From NCBI RefSeq assembly GCF_030362815.1, contig NZ_JAUCGR010000001.1, positions 1,001,371 to 1,065,370 on the forward strand: a DNA stretch of 64,000 bases, given 5' to 3'. The notes under the pieces were generated by a model. It was given only the letters and a program-made list of their open reading frames with translations, did no database searches and was not told the origin of the DNA. Of the stretch, positions 43,323 through 52,159 are shown piece after piece. Positions within the stretch are counted from its first letter, which is position 1; every line of letters starts with the position of its first letter. The position numbers and the translations under genes were made by a program. The DNA is from Cellulomonas edaphi. Lineage in GTDB: Bacteria > Actinomycetota > Actinomycetes > Actinomycetales > Cellulomonadaceae.

Positions 43323-46300
43323 ATGGCCCGAACTCTGCGCCCTCGCGCGCCCGAGACGCCTCGACCTCGCCGCCGCACTGCCACGCTCACGGCACTCGTG
43401 GCCGCCGCGGCGACGACCGCCGCCGGCCTGATCGTGGCGCCGTCGGCCCAGGCCGCCGAGCCCGTGGCCTACGTGAGCGACCCCGCGCAGTACGTCAACC
43501 CGTTCATCGGGACGCAGGACGAGGGGAACACCTACCCGGGCGCGACCGTCCCGTTCGGCATGGTGCAGCTGTCCCCGGACACCGGGCACAACACCGGGTA
43601 CGACTACACGCAGGGCACCGTCCGTGGGTTCTCCACGACGCACATGTCCGGGGTCGGCTGCGGGCTCGACGGCTTCGTGCCGATCCTGCCCACCACCTCG
43701 ACGCCGAGCAGCACGGACTACGCCAGCAGCGGCTACAACCGCTCGTTCAAGAAGGTCGACGGTGCCAAGGTCGAGTCGGCCGCGCCCGGCTACTACACCG
43801 CGACGCTGACCTCCGGCACGGACGTCGACATCCGGGCCGAGCTCACGGCCACCGAGCACACGGGCCTCCAGCGCTACACCTATCCCGAGACCACGACCGC
43901 GAACGTGCTCATCAACGCGGGGCAGTCCCTGTCGTCGGTGAGCGCCTCGAGCGTCACGGTGGTCGGCGACGACACCGTGCTGACGACGAGCACCGTGAGC
44001 GGCTTCTGCCAGGCGACCGCCCCGTTCACCGTCTACTCGGTGACGAAGTTCTCGCGCCCCTTCGCCAGCGCCAAGACGTGGGTGGACAACACGTACAGCG
44101 CGAGCACCGAGGCGAGCTCGTCGAAGCGCACGGGCGCGCTGCTGCAGTTCGACACGTCGGGCGCGAACAGCCGCGACGTCACCTTCCAGACGGCCATCAG
44201 CTACGTCGACGAGGCGGGCGCCAAGGCGAACCTGGCGGCCGAGGCGACGACGTTCGACGCGGCGAAGGCGGCCGCGAGCTCCACGTGGAACAGCCAGCTC
44301 GCCAAGATCAAGGTGCCCGCGACCTCGTCGGACCCGGACCCGCTGTCTCCGTACGCGACGCAGCTGCGAACCTTCTACTCCTCGCTGTACCGCACGTTCC
44401 TGGCGCCGAACACCGGCACCGACGTCGACGGGCGCTACCGCGGCTGGGACGCCGGCATCCACGACGTCGACGCCGAGCCGGGTCTCGGGAAGTACTACCA
44501 GAACTACTCGCTGTGGGACACGTACCGCACGCAGCAGCAGGTGCTCGCGCTTCTCGAGCCGCAGCGCTCGAAGGACATGGCGCTGTCGGTCGTGCTCCAG
44601 TCGGAGCAGGGCGGCTGGGCTCCGCGCTGGGGCTACGGCCCGGTCGAGACCAACATCATGACCGGCGACCCGGTCACGCCGTTCCTGGTCAGCGCCTGGC
44701 ACCAGGGCCTGCTCACCCGTCCCCAGGCCGAGCGCGCGTACGCGGTGCTCAGGCAGAACGCGGACGAGGTCCCGCCCGCGTCGTCGGTGTTCAACGGCCG
44801 CATGGGCAACCCGACCTACATCAAGGACGGCTACGTCGCGTTCAACCCGGGCGCTGCCCACAAGCCGGGCGACTTCGACCTCGCCCACGGCGGTTCGGCC
44901 ACGCTCGAGTACGCGCTCGCCGACGCGACGCTCTCGACGCTCGCGGCCGACCTCGGGCACGAGAAGGATGCCGAGCGCTACGCGCAGCGCGGCCAGAACT
45001 TCCGCGCCGTCTGGGACGCCGAGCACCGGACGTTCCGTTCCCGCGGTGCGGACGGCCTGTTCGTCGCCGAGACCGACCCGTCGCAGATCGACGGCTTCCA
45101 CGAGGGCACCTCGCTGCAGTACGAGTGGCTCGCGCAGCAGGACATCCCGGCGCTGATCGACCTGTTCGGCGGCACCGACGCCACCAACGAGCGGCTCGAC
45201 GACTTCTTCGTCTACGGTCCCGAGCTGCTGGCGACGCCCAATGCGGTCGCCAAGCCGGCGACCAACAGCGAGGGCGGCTGGGTGACTGGCGCCTACAGCT
45301 ACTACGGCACCACCACCTACAACCCCAACAACGAGCCCGACCTCCACTCCCCGTTCGTGTACCTGTGGACGGGCCAGCCGTGGAAGACGACGGACGTGGT
45401 GCGCGCCGCGCTCACGCTCTTCACCGACGGTCCGCAGGGTGTCACCGGGAACGACGACCTCGGCCAGATGTCCTCCTGGGCGGTGGCGAGCTCGCTCGGG
45501 ATCTTCCCGATCATGCCCGGCTCCGACGTCTGGGGACTCAGCACGCCGGTGTTCACCTCGATCGACATCACGCTCGACGAGTCGTTCTACCCCGGTAGCA
45601 ACGGCCATCTGGTCATCAACGCGCCCGGGCGTACCGACGCCGACCGCTACGTGCAGTCCCTCCGGGTGGGCGGCGAGACGATCGACCGTGCCCACCTGAC
45701 CGGCCCGGAGCTCGTCAACGCGGGCACGATCGACTACACGGTGGGCTCCGCGCCGTCGTCGTGGGCCACCGCGCCCGCGGCCGCGCCCGGCACCATCGCC
45801 ACCGCGGAGGCGCCCACGCGGGTGTACGTCCCGAACGGCACGGCCCAGGTGGCCGCCGAGCCGGGCGAGACCCTCACCGGCAAGATCGCGGCGATCGTGC
45901 AGGGGCCCCAGGCCCTGAGCGGGACGGTCACGGTGGTCGGCACCGATCAGATCAGCGCCGTCGGCTCGGGTGAGTGGACCGCGGACACGCGCGGCGGTTC
46001 GGTGCAGCTGCCGATCCCGCTCAAGGTCGCCGACGACGCGCCGCCCGGGGTCTACCCGATCACCGTGCGGATCGAGACGACGGAGGGCGTCGCCGCGAGC
46101 GGGACCGCCGTCATCTCGGTGGGCCAGCGCTCGTGGCTGGCCGCCACCGGGGCCTTCGACAACAAGGCCATCGGCCAGCCCGTCGCCGGCTCGGCGAACT
46201 TCGCGAACGGCGAGTTCCTCATCCGCTCGGGGATGGCGGGCGCCGGCCTGGCGCCCGGGGTCGTCCTCACGGCGCCGACGGACAGCTCGCTGACCTACGT

Positions 46301-48071
46301 GCTCCACGACCTGGGGCCCGAGTCGACGCCGCAGCAGTACGACAACCTGCTCGCGCAGGGCCAGACCACGGACGTGACCGAGGGCATGGCGGGGGCGACG
46401 AAGATCGCGTTCATCGGCAGCGTCAACAACGGTCCGGTCGCGCCTGCTCCACTGACGCTGACGTACACGGACGGCTCGACGCAGACGATCGCGGACTTCG
46501 GCTTCACCGACTGGTGCAGCGGGAGCCCGCAGACCGAGGGCAACGTCCTGGTCGGCAAGACGCCTCAGCGCTGGGCCGGCGGGATCCAGAACCTGGCGTG
46601 CGGCCTGTGGGCGACGAAGTCCTACAGCCTCTCCCCGGGCAAGGACCTCCAGTCGATCACCTGGCCGAACACACCCAAGGTGCACGTCTTCGCGATCGCC
46701 CGCGACACCGCGGCCACGGTCGCTCCCGCGATCCGCGGCACCGTGGCGGTGGGCAGCACGCTCGAGGCCGTGCCGGGCACGTACCCGACCGCCGGCTTCG
46801 TGGAGTCCTACCAGTGGCGGGCCGACGGTGAGCCGATAGACGGGGCGACGAAGGACTCGCTCCCGCTCACGGCGGAGCTCGCGGGCTCGACGATCTCCCT
46901 CACGGTCAGCGCACGGCACCCGGCTCTGAGCAACGTCATCGTCACCACGACGCCTGAGACGGACCCGGTCGCGCTCGGCACCTACACGGTGCTGACGGAG
47001 CCGACGCTCTCGGGTACCGCGCAGGTCGACGCGACGCTGTCCGTCTCCGCCGGGACGTACAGCACGCCCGACGTCGTCGAGTCGTACGTCTGGCGTGCGG
47101 ACGGTGCCGTCATCGCGGGGGCCACGGGCGCCACGCTGAAGCTCGGCGCCGAGCAGCTCGGCACCAGGGTCAGCGTGACGGTGTCGTCGGCCAAGGCCGG
47201 CTACGCGCCGGCCGAGCCGGTCACGACGGCTCCGACCGTCCCGGTCGTCGCCTCGTCGATCACCGTGACCAGGGCCCCGGCGATCTCCGGGACCGCGGTC
47301 GTGGGCCAGAAGCTGACCGCCAGCGCGGGCTCCTACTCGGTGCCCGGCGTCAAGGTGGCCTTCCAGTGGCTGCGCAACGGCGCCGGCGTCAAGGGCGCCG
47401 CGTCCGCGACGTACACGCTGACGGCCGCCGACAAGGGCGCGAGGATGAGCGTGCGCGTCGCGGCGAGCAAGCCCGGGTACACGACCGTCGTGACCACCTC
47501 GACGACGACCGCTCCGGTCAAGGCGGGGACGATCACGATCGGGCGGAACGTCGCCGTCACGGGCGCCGCGAAGGTCGGCTCGACGCTCAAGGTCACGCCG
47601 GGCACGTACTCGCCGTCGTCGGTGGCCGTGGCCTACCGGTGGCTCCGCAACGGCGTCGCCATCACGGGCGCCACGTCCACGAGGTACACCGTCACGGCCG
47701 CCGACAAGGGCAAGGCGATCAGCGTCCGGGCCACGGTGAGCAAGGCGGGCTACGCGACGGTGGTGACCACGTCGAGGGCGACCTCGAAGGTCGTGGCCGG
47801 GACCATCACCGTCACCAGCAAGGCTCGCGTGGCCGGTACGGCGAAGGTCGGCTCCACCCTCAAGGTGGTGCGCGGCTCGTCCTCCCCGTCGTCGGCGAAG
47901 GCGACCTACCGGTGGCTGCGCGACGGCGTCGCCATCAAGGGGGCGACGTCGACGGCCTACACGCTCCGGTCCGCCGACCGTGGCGCGAAGATCGCGGTCA
48001 AGGTGACCCTGACGAGGTCGGGATACGCCACGAAGGCGTACACCACGGCGTCGTCGTCCAGGGTGCGCTGA
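43323..48071 (+). CDS. Secreted GH92 alpha-mannosidase with Ig-like repeats
   Basis: 1582 residues. Sec signal (about 1-45, ending PSAQAAEP). GH92 catalytic region follows (about 50-750): VNPFIGTQDEGNTYPGA, THMSGVGCG, and a late NEPDLHSPFVYLW with catalytic acids, calcium dependent. A NEW3-type domain (about 810-935) and a beta-sandwich (about 935-1125) follow, then five Ig-like repeats of about 90 residues (1130-1582). GH92 enzymes remove exo-alpha-mannose from glycans. The ATG at 43323 is chosen over 43308 because GGAG lies nine bases upstream. Own promoter with LacI-type operator. It ends without LPXTG or membrane anchor, so release or wall binding through the repeats is likely. Confidence 0.93.
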   Translation: MARTLRPRAPETPRPRRRTATLTALVAAAATTAAGLIVAPSAQAAEPVAYVSDPAQYVNPFIGTQDEGNTYPGATVPFGMVQLSPDTGHNTGYDYTQGTVRGFSTTHMSGVGCGLDGFVPILPTTSTPSSTDYASSGYNRSFKKVDGAKVESAAPGYYTATLTSGTDVDIRAELTATEHTGLQRYTYPETTTANVLINAGQSLSSVSASSVTVVGDDTVLTTSTVSGFCQATAPFTVYSVTKFSRPFASAKTWVDNTYSASTEASSSKRTGALLQFDTSGANSRDVTFQTAISYVDEAGAKANLAAEATTFDAAKAAASSTWNSQLAKIKVPATSSDPDPLSPYATQLRTFYSSLYRTFLAPNTGTDVDGRYRGWDAGIHDVDAEPGLGKYYQNYSLWDTYRTQQQVLALLEPQRSKDMALSVVLQSEQGGWAPRWGYGPVETNIMTGDPVTPFLVSAWHQGLLTRPQAERAYAVLRQNADEVPPASSVFNGRMGNPTYIKDGYVAFNPGAAHKPGDFDLAHGGSATLEYALADATLSTLAADLGHEKDAERYAQRGQNFRAVWDAEHRTFRSRGADGLFVAETDPSQIDGFHEGTSLQYEWLAQQDIPALIDLFGGTDATNERLDDFFVYGPELLATPNAVAKPATNSEGGWVTGAYSYYGTTTYNPNNEPDLHSPFVYLWTGQPWKTTDVVRAALTLFTDGPQGVTGNDDLGQMSSWAVASSLGIFPIMPGSDVWGLSTPVFTSIDITLDESFYPGSNGHLVINAPGRTDADRYVQSLRVGGETIDRAHLTGPELVNAGTIDYTVGSAPSSWATAPAAAPGTIATAEAPTRVYVPNGTAQVAAEPGETLTGKIAAIVQGPQALSGTVTVVGTDQISAVGSGEWTADTRGGSVQLPIPLKVADDAPPGVYPITVRIETTEGVAASGTAVISVGQRSWLAATGAFDNKAIGQPVAGSANFANGEFLIRSGMAGAGLAPGVVLTAPTDSSLTYVLHDLGPESTPQQYDNLLAQGQTTDVTEGMAGATKIAFIGSVNNGPVAPAPLTLTYTDGSTQTIADFGFTDWCSGSPQTEGNVLVGKTPQRWAGGIQNLACGLWATKSYSLSPGKDLQSITWPNTPKVHVFAIARDTAATVAPAIRGTVAVGSTLEAVPGTYPTAGFVESYQWRADGEPIDGATKDSLPLTAELAGSTISLTVSARHPALSNVIVTTTPETDPVALGTYTVLTEPTLSGTAQVDATLSVSAGTYSTPDVVESYVWRADGAVIAGATGATLKLGAEQLGTRVSVTVSSAKAGYAPAEPVTTAPTVPVVASSITVTRAPAISGTAVVGQKLTASAGSYSVPGVKVAFQWLRNGAGVKGAASATYTLTAADKGARMSVRVAASKPGYTTVVTTSTTTAPVKAGTITIGRNVAVTGAAKVGSTLKVTPGTYSPSSVAVAYRWLRNGVAITGATSTRYTVTAADKGKAISVRATVSKAGYATVVTTSRATSKVVAGTITVTSKARVAGTAKVGSTLKVVRGSSSPSSAKATYRWLRDGVAIKGATSTAYTLRSADRGAKIAVKVTLTRSGYATKAYTTASSSRVR
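46711..48068 (+). repeat. Five Ig-like protein repeats in the GH92 gene
   Basis: Repeats of about 90 codons share an opening VxGTAxVGSTLxVxxGTYS, a central YRWLRNGVAIxGATSxxY and a close SVRxTxSKxGY. The last three are most alike (TITIGRNVAVTG, TITVTSKARVAG) and rich in Lys/Thr; the first two are diverged. They are probably wall- or glycan-binding spacers, copied by tandem duplication. Confidence 0.85.
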
Positions 48072-48077
48072 CCCTCG

Positions 48078-48133
48078 CTCCGGACGGCCCGGTGCTCCTG
48101 CCCTCGCGGGCGGGGGTGCCGGGCGGTCCGGAG
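48078..48133. terminator. Bidirectional hairpin between GH92 and MarR genes
   Basis: CTCCGGACGGCCCGG (48078-48092) pairs with CCGGGCGGTCCGGAG (48119-48133) with one mismatch; a GC-rich inner stem fills the loop. It lies between converging genes. Confidence 0.65.
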
Positions 48134-48146
48134 GGGCCGGCCGGGG

Positions 48147-48656
48147 TCAGCTCGCGTCGAACGGGGTGACCAGCTCGCGCAGCAGCGTGGCGAGCTGGTC
48201 CCGCGCGTCGTCCCCGAGCCCCGCGAGGAGGCCCCGCTCCACGTCGAGCAGGTCGGCGAACGCCGCGTCGACGCGGGAGAGGCCGGACTCGGTGAGCTGC
48301 ACGAGCACCCCGCGACGATCGTCGGGCGAGGGCTGACGCTCCACCAGGCCGTGCTCCACCAGGCGATCGATGCGGTTGGTCATCGTGCCGCTCGTCACCA
48401 GGGTCTGGTTGAGCAGGACGCCGGGGGACAGGCGGTAGGGCGCGCCCGCGCGTCGCAGGGCGGACAGCACGTCGAACTCCCACGTCTCCAGCTGGTGGCG
48501 GGCGAACGCGCTGCGCCGCGCGAGGTCCAGGTGGCGCGCGAGCCGCGACACGCGCGAGAGGACCTCGAGGGGCCGCACGTCCAGGTCCGGGCGCTCGCGC
48601 TGCCAGGCGTGCACGATGCGGTCCACCTCGTCGCGCACGTCGTCGGGAGCCGCCAT
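48147..48656 (-). CDS. MarR-family regulator
   Basis: 169 residues. Winged-helix MarR fold: ETWEFDVLSALRRAGAPYRL, recognition region GVLLNQTLVTSGTMTNRIDRLVEHGLVERQPSPDDRRGVLVQLT. The DDRR wing is canonical. TAACCT (48664-48669, minus strand) ends 7 bases before the ATG, a leaderless pattern. It reads away from the adjacent TetR gene's stop on the same strand. Target and ligand unknown. Confidence 0.93.
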   Translation of the reverse strand: MAAPDDVRDEVDRIVHAWQRERPDLDVRPLEVLSRVSRLARHLDLARRSAFARHQLETWEFDVLSALRRAGAPYRLSPGVLLNQTLVTSGTMTNRIDRLVEHGLVERQPSPDDRRGVLVQLTESGLSRVDAAFADLLDVERGLLAGLGDDARDQLATLLRELVTPFDAS

Positions 48657-48697
48657 GCGGCCGAGGTTACTCGACGTCGAGACACCCGCCGGGGAGG

Positions 48698-49342
48698 TCA
48701 GCCCTGGTCGTCGGGGCGCGTCAGCTGGGGCCGGCGCTCGAGGCCGGAGAGCCCGTTCCACGCGAGGTTGACCAGGTGCGCGGCGACCTCCGACTTGCCT
48801 GGCCGCCGGGCGTCCAGCCACCACTGCCCGGTCAGGGCCACCATGCCCACCAGCATCTGCGCGTAGATGGGCGCGGCCTTGGGGTCCTGGCCCTGCGTGC
48901 GGAACTGGTCCGCCAGCAGGTGCTCCACCTGCGTGGCGACGTCGCCGATGAGCGAGGAGAACGTGCCGGTGGCCTGCGCCACTGGCGAGTCGCGCACCAG
49001 GATGCGGAATCCCGCCTCCGACGTCTCGATGTAGGTGAGCAGCGCGAGCGCGGTCCGCTCGACGAGCACCTTCGGGTGGCCACCACCCTCGAGCGCGCCG
49101 GTCAGCGCCCCGGTGAGCGCCTGGATCTCCCGGTCGACGACGACCGCGTAGACCCCCTCCTTGCCCCCGAAGTGCTCGTACACGACCGGCTTGGACACCT
49201 CGGCGCGGGCCGCGATCTCCTCGACGCTGGTCCCGTCGAAACCCTTCTCGGCGAACAGGCGGCGCGAGACGTCCAGCAGCTGCGCGCGCCGCTGCGTGCC
49301 GGTCATGCGCGAACGGGGGACGCGCTTGGTCTCGGAAGCCAC
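48698..49342 (-). CDS. TetR-family regulator
   Basis: 214 residues: N-terminal HTH (RRAQLLDVSRRLFAEKGFDGTSVEEIAARAEVSKPVVYEHFGGKEGVY) and a large helical ligand domain ending in YAQMLVGMVALTGQWWLDARR, a hydrophobic pocket pattern. GTG 49342 is supported by CATGAT (49349-49354, minus strand) exactly 12 bases upstream. No obvious target gene is divergent; the nearest divergent feature is tRNA-Gln. Ligand unknown. Confidence 0.92.
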   Translation of the reverse strand: MASETKRVPRSRMTGTQRRAQLLDVSRRLFAEKGFDGTSVEEIAARAEVSKPVVYEHFGGKEGVYAVVVDREIQALTGALTGALEGGGHPKVLVERTALALLTYIETSEAGFRILVRDSPVAQATGTFSSLIGDVATQVEHLLADQFRTQGQDPKAAPIYAQMLVGMVALTGQWWLDARRPGKSEVAAHLVNLAWNGLSGLERRPQLTRPDDQG

Positions 49343-49423
49343 GCGCCCATCATGCCGTGCATGGGGCCCGCGCCCGGACGGCCTGGCAGACTGGGCCGCC
49401 GACGAGGCCACCGCGCCCGTCGT

Positions 49424-49495
49424 TCCGCCCTGGTGTAACGGCAGCACGCCGGCCTTTGGAGCCGTGCAGTCCAGGTTCGAATCCTGGGGGCGGAG
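49424..49495 (+). tRNA. tRNA-Gln (anticodon TTG)
   Basis: A 72-base cloverleaf: acceptor TCCGCCC/GGGCGGA, D-arm GTGT/GCAC, anticodon loop CTTTGGA (anticodon TTG, reading CAA), T-arm CCAGG-TTCGAAT-CCTGG, discriminator G. The top pair of the anticodon stem (C-T) is mismatched, which is acceptable. CCA is not encoded. DNA after the gene drops in GC, suggesting island integration at this tRNA. Confidence 0.93.
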
Positions 49496-49666
49496 CCGGG
49501 GACGGGTCGCAGCTTCGGGGGTGAGGTCGCACAGCAATCTATGCTCCTGACCTGCGGAATCGCAGGCGCCGTTTGTCGGGGCGTAGGTCCGCGGGGCGAG
49601 CAAGTTTGGGGTCGTGCGGCCCGTGAAGCGGCCCGGATCGGGCGCCGAGGATGTGGGTTGACGTGG

Positions 49667-49972
49667 ATGACCACGATGCCCAGCGGGGGATTTGGCGAGC
49701 CTGCCGGCGGCTTTGGCGGAAGGCCGTCACGGGTCGTTAAATCGAATCGCGTTAGCGTGTATAGGTACAAGGTTGATCACGAGCCCGAGCACGTTCACAT
49801 CAAGGGGGAGGGTAAGGAAGTTCGCGTGGGACGCGACTTGAAGCCCTTGAAGGGAGAACGCGCTTTGAGTCCGAAGCAGCGAGCCGTCGTTAAGAAGCAC
49901 CGCAAGGCGATCACTGCATCTATGGATTGGTATCCTTATGTGCCGCCCGGCGGCACACCAAAGCCTTACTGA
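49667..49972 (+). CDS. Short toxin-tail-like protein in lower-GC patch
   Basis: About 101 residues from ATG 49667 (ATG 49676 is also possible; no clear ribosome site). The N terminus is Gly/Ser-rich; the C-terminal ~60 residues read VYRYKVDHEPEHVHIKGEGK, then VGRDLKPLKGERALSPKQRA and end in WYPYVPPGG. Blocks of this type (HxPxHxHxKGxGKExRxG...PLKG) occur as C-terminal modules of RHS or polymorphic toxin proteins; here the large N-terminal part is absent, so it may be a toxin-tip remnant or an orphan module. Codon use is less GC-rich than neighbours (AAG, TTG, GTT). The stop overlaps the next start (TGATG). Confidence 0.5.
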   Translation: MTTMPSGGFGEPAGGFGGRPSRVVKSNRVSVYRYKVDHEPEHVHIKGEGKEVRVGRDLKPLKGERALSPKQRAVVKKHRKAITASMDWYPYVPPGGTPKPY

Positions 49973-50997
49973 TGGGTGGTGGCAGCGTGAACAAAAAAGA
50001 CGTCTACGGCTGGCTGGCCGCGGTTCTTAGGTGGAATAGAGTGGCCGTCCGTGCGCGTGGGCGTCGAGTGGAGCGCAATGCGGCCGACGGCATCGATGCT
50101 TTCTCTTCGCTCCTCGCTCACATCGGGGAAGGCGCTTCCGCAAACCTTGACCTGCGTGTTGATGCGAATCGATACCAGGTCTATCGTTGTGCGCTAAAAA
50201 GCTTCGATGGGATCGATGAGAGCCGGTCTTTCGAAACACTGCGACCGCTTTACGAGTCGCTGCGCGAAGAGACCGATCCTTGGCTCGTCCGCGCAGTCGC
50301 CATCGACGTCATCTCGGGTCCGACCGAGGATCCCGCACCGTGGGCAAGGCTGGTCATCCCATCGCACCGGAAGGAACTTCGCTTGCGCGCAAACGAAGTT
50401 GCGTACCTTCGCGCCTTGCACGACTCGAATGACGCCGAATCGATTGCGCGGGACGTCGCACGTTTGACGGACTGGGGCCAAGCGGCGGCTGCCGCGAACA
50501 ACCCGAGGAGCGTGGTCCTCGAGGCGCTGGCAGAACACGGCCGCGTCGCCGACGTCCGCGCCGTCGCCCGTAACCGCTTGCACGATCTAAGTCACCACAG
50601 AGACGCACCGAGCCGCGAGCTGCTCTGGGTTGAGCTTGCGGTGGGTCAGGACATCAGCGACGAAGATGGCACGATATTCGTCTGGGCGTCGTCCAACTTG
50701 CCCGAAGGTACGGAGCTACACGCTTCTGTTTCCGCCGAAGGTGCGTTTCATGCGCATGCCTCTACAGCGTTGCACGCTGGTGCCGCTGAGTTCGGCCCCT
50801 TCTCTGACAACGGAGGGCCGCTTCCTCATGGGGTGTACAACGTGACCGTCACGATGGTGAGCGCGCGCAGTCAACCGGACCGCGTCAGGACGGTTATTGG
50901 TGACGAAGGCGAGTACTTGGCGGGTCCGCTTGTCGGTCGTGACGGCGCCACGGCTCAGGTTGTCGTGCAAGTCAGCCACCGTCTAGTGAACGAGTGA
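49972..50997 (+). CDS. Unrecognised 341-residue protein, partner of upstream gene
   Basis: 341 residues, no signal or membrane helix. N-terminal ~230 residues are helical with HEAT-like spacing of leucines and Arg (SFETLRPLYESLREETDPWLV, RANEVAYLRALHDSNDAES), followed by a beta-rich C-terminal domain (ELLWVELAVGQDISDEDGTI, SNLPEGTELHASVSAEGA). Family not recognised. The start overlaps the upstream stop, so the two genes are coupled, as in toxin-immunity pairs; immunity is only a suggestion. GC is visibly lower than neighbours, supporting recent transfer. Confidence 0.65.
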   Translation: MGGGSVNKKDVYGWLAAVLRWNRVAVRARGRRVERNAADGIDAFSSLLAHIGEGASANLDLRVDANRYQVYRCALKSFDGIDESRSFETLRPLYESLREETDPWLVRAVAIDVISGPTEDPAPWARLVIPSHRKELRLRANEVAYLRALHDSNDAESIARDVARLTDWGQAAAAANNPRSVVLEALAEHGRVADVRAVARNRLHDLSHHRDAPSRELLWVELAVGQDISDEDGTIFVWASSNLPEGTELHASVSAEGAFHAHASTALHAGAAEFGPFSDNGGPLPHGVYNVTVTMVSARSQPDRVRTVIGDEGEYLAGPLVGRDGATAQVVVQVSHRLVNE

Positions 50998-51575
50998 CTG
51001 CGGCGCCGGGGCTGACGTTGAGTTCTTTAAGTCCAAAGAGCGGAGTTGTGGTCCGAGTGCGGCCCAGCAGCACACGGATGAAGCTCTCCGTGCACATGCT
51101 CGCGTGAACGAGGTACTCAACGCTGGCGGGGTCAGGGAACGTGAGTCTTCGTCAGCGCGGAGACGGGGCACGCCGTGAGCGAGCCGCAACAGCCGCGCTG
51201 AGCCGCACTGCTGCTCGGCCGTAAACCCGTCAACTGGTCTCGCCTGCACATCAGCGCGGACGGTTGGCCCACCCGACCTCGGACCATCCGGTTGAGCCTG
51301 GGTGGTTCGCATTGTCCGTTGGCATCTTCGTGGGTGCATTGCTCACTATTCGCGACATGTCGACTTCGTCATCTACGCCGCGACTCATGCACCGCCCAGC
51401 GACCTCGATACCCCGAAGGGACACCACGGCCCTCGCGTTACGGCAGGTCACGGCGCTAAAACGGCGACCAAGAGGTCGAACGCACCTCGATGGTGGAGCG
51501 CTGGGAGATGACCTTTGGCAGGTGTGCGACCGTCCATCCGAACCTGGGCGTGCGACCCTCATCCGGCACCGTGGG
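50998..51575. other. Gene-free, degraded stretch
   Basis: 578 bases without a convincing gene on either strand: short frames have no start signal, no domain and mixed composition. It joins the lower-GC gene pair to the truncated permease and probably holds decayed island DNA. No integrase, transposase or terminal repeat could be seen. Confidence 0.6.
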
Positions 51576-52063
51576 TCACGCGTCCCGACGAGTGAGCGAC
51601 ACGGCGGCGAGCGCGAGCACCATCGCCACCCAGGCGACGAAGTCGGCCCCGCCGAGCAGCGGCGCGAGCACGCCGTCGACGTGTCCTGTGGTGACGAGGG
51701 CGTCACCGGCCGACGACGGCAGCACCTCGATCACGCGGGACCAGGAGTCGGCCAGGACCGTTCCCAGGATGGCGGGCAGGATCATGACGGCGCCGAGCAC
51801 CGCCGCGACGGCGCCCGCCGTGCTGCGCAGCATCACGCCGAGCGCGAGGCCGATGAGGGCGATGCCGACGAGGTACGCGACCGAGCCGAGCACGACGCGG
51901 ATCACGGTCGGGTCCGTGAGGGCCGGGGCGCCACCCGGGAGCAGACGCGTGCCGAGCACGGCCGCCGCGACGGCCGCGACGAGCGCCGCGGGCAGCAGCA
52001 CGGCGGCCAGCGCCGCCGCCTTGGCGGCGAGCAGCAGTCCGCGGCCGGGGACCGCAGCGAGCG
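51576..52063 (-). pseudogene. C-terminal fragment of an ABC-2 type permease
   Basis: About 160 codons remain, ending SLTRRDA: GRGLLLAAKAAALAAVLLPAAL, then AYLVGIALIGLALGVMLRST, AGAVAAVLGAVMILPAILGT and ALVTTGHVDGVLAPLLGGADF. This is the C-terminal half of an actinobacterial ABC-2 export permease, normally about 250 residues. The front half and the partner ATPase are missing; upstream it runs into opposite-strand sequence. Inactive remnant. Confidence 0.7.
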
Positions 52064-52132
52064 GGGGCGGTCGCCCTGCTCGCCGTCGTCCTGGGCGCGG
52101 GCGCGTGCCGGGTGCGGCGTGCCGCGCGCTGA
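52064..52132 (+). pseudogene. C-terminal scrap of a membrane protein
   Basis: Frame ending at TGA 52130-52132 reads GAVALLAVVLGAGACRVRRAAR: a hydrophobic helix plus basic tail, typical of the end of a membrane protein. No upstream part exists; it abuts the permease fragment head to head, marking a rearrangement point near 52064. Confidence 0.35.
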
Positions 52133-52159
52133 CCGGCGGCGAGACCGCGCGCGCGGGCG

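Noticed and set aside
50998..51575. Small genes in the gap after the 341-residue gene
   Set aside because: Frames lack starts with ribosome sites, have no recognisable domains and overlap on both strands.
49424..52132. Attachment-site repeat flanking an island at tRNA-Gln
   Set aside because: I searched the following 2.6 kb for a copy of the tRNA 3' end and found none; no integrase is present, so island ends are undefined.
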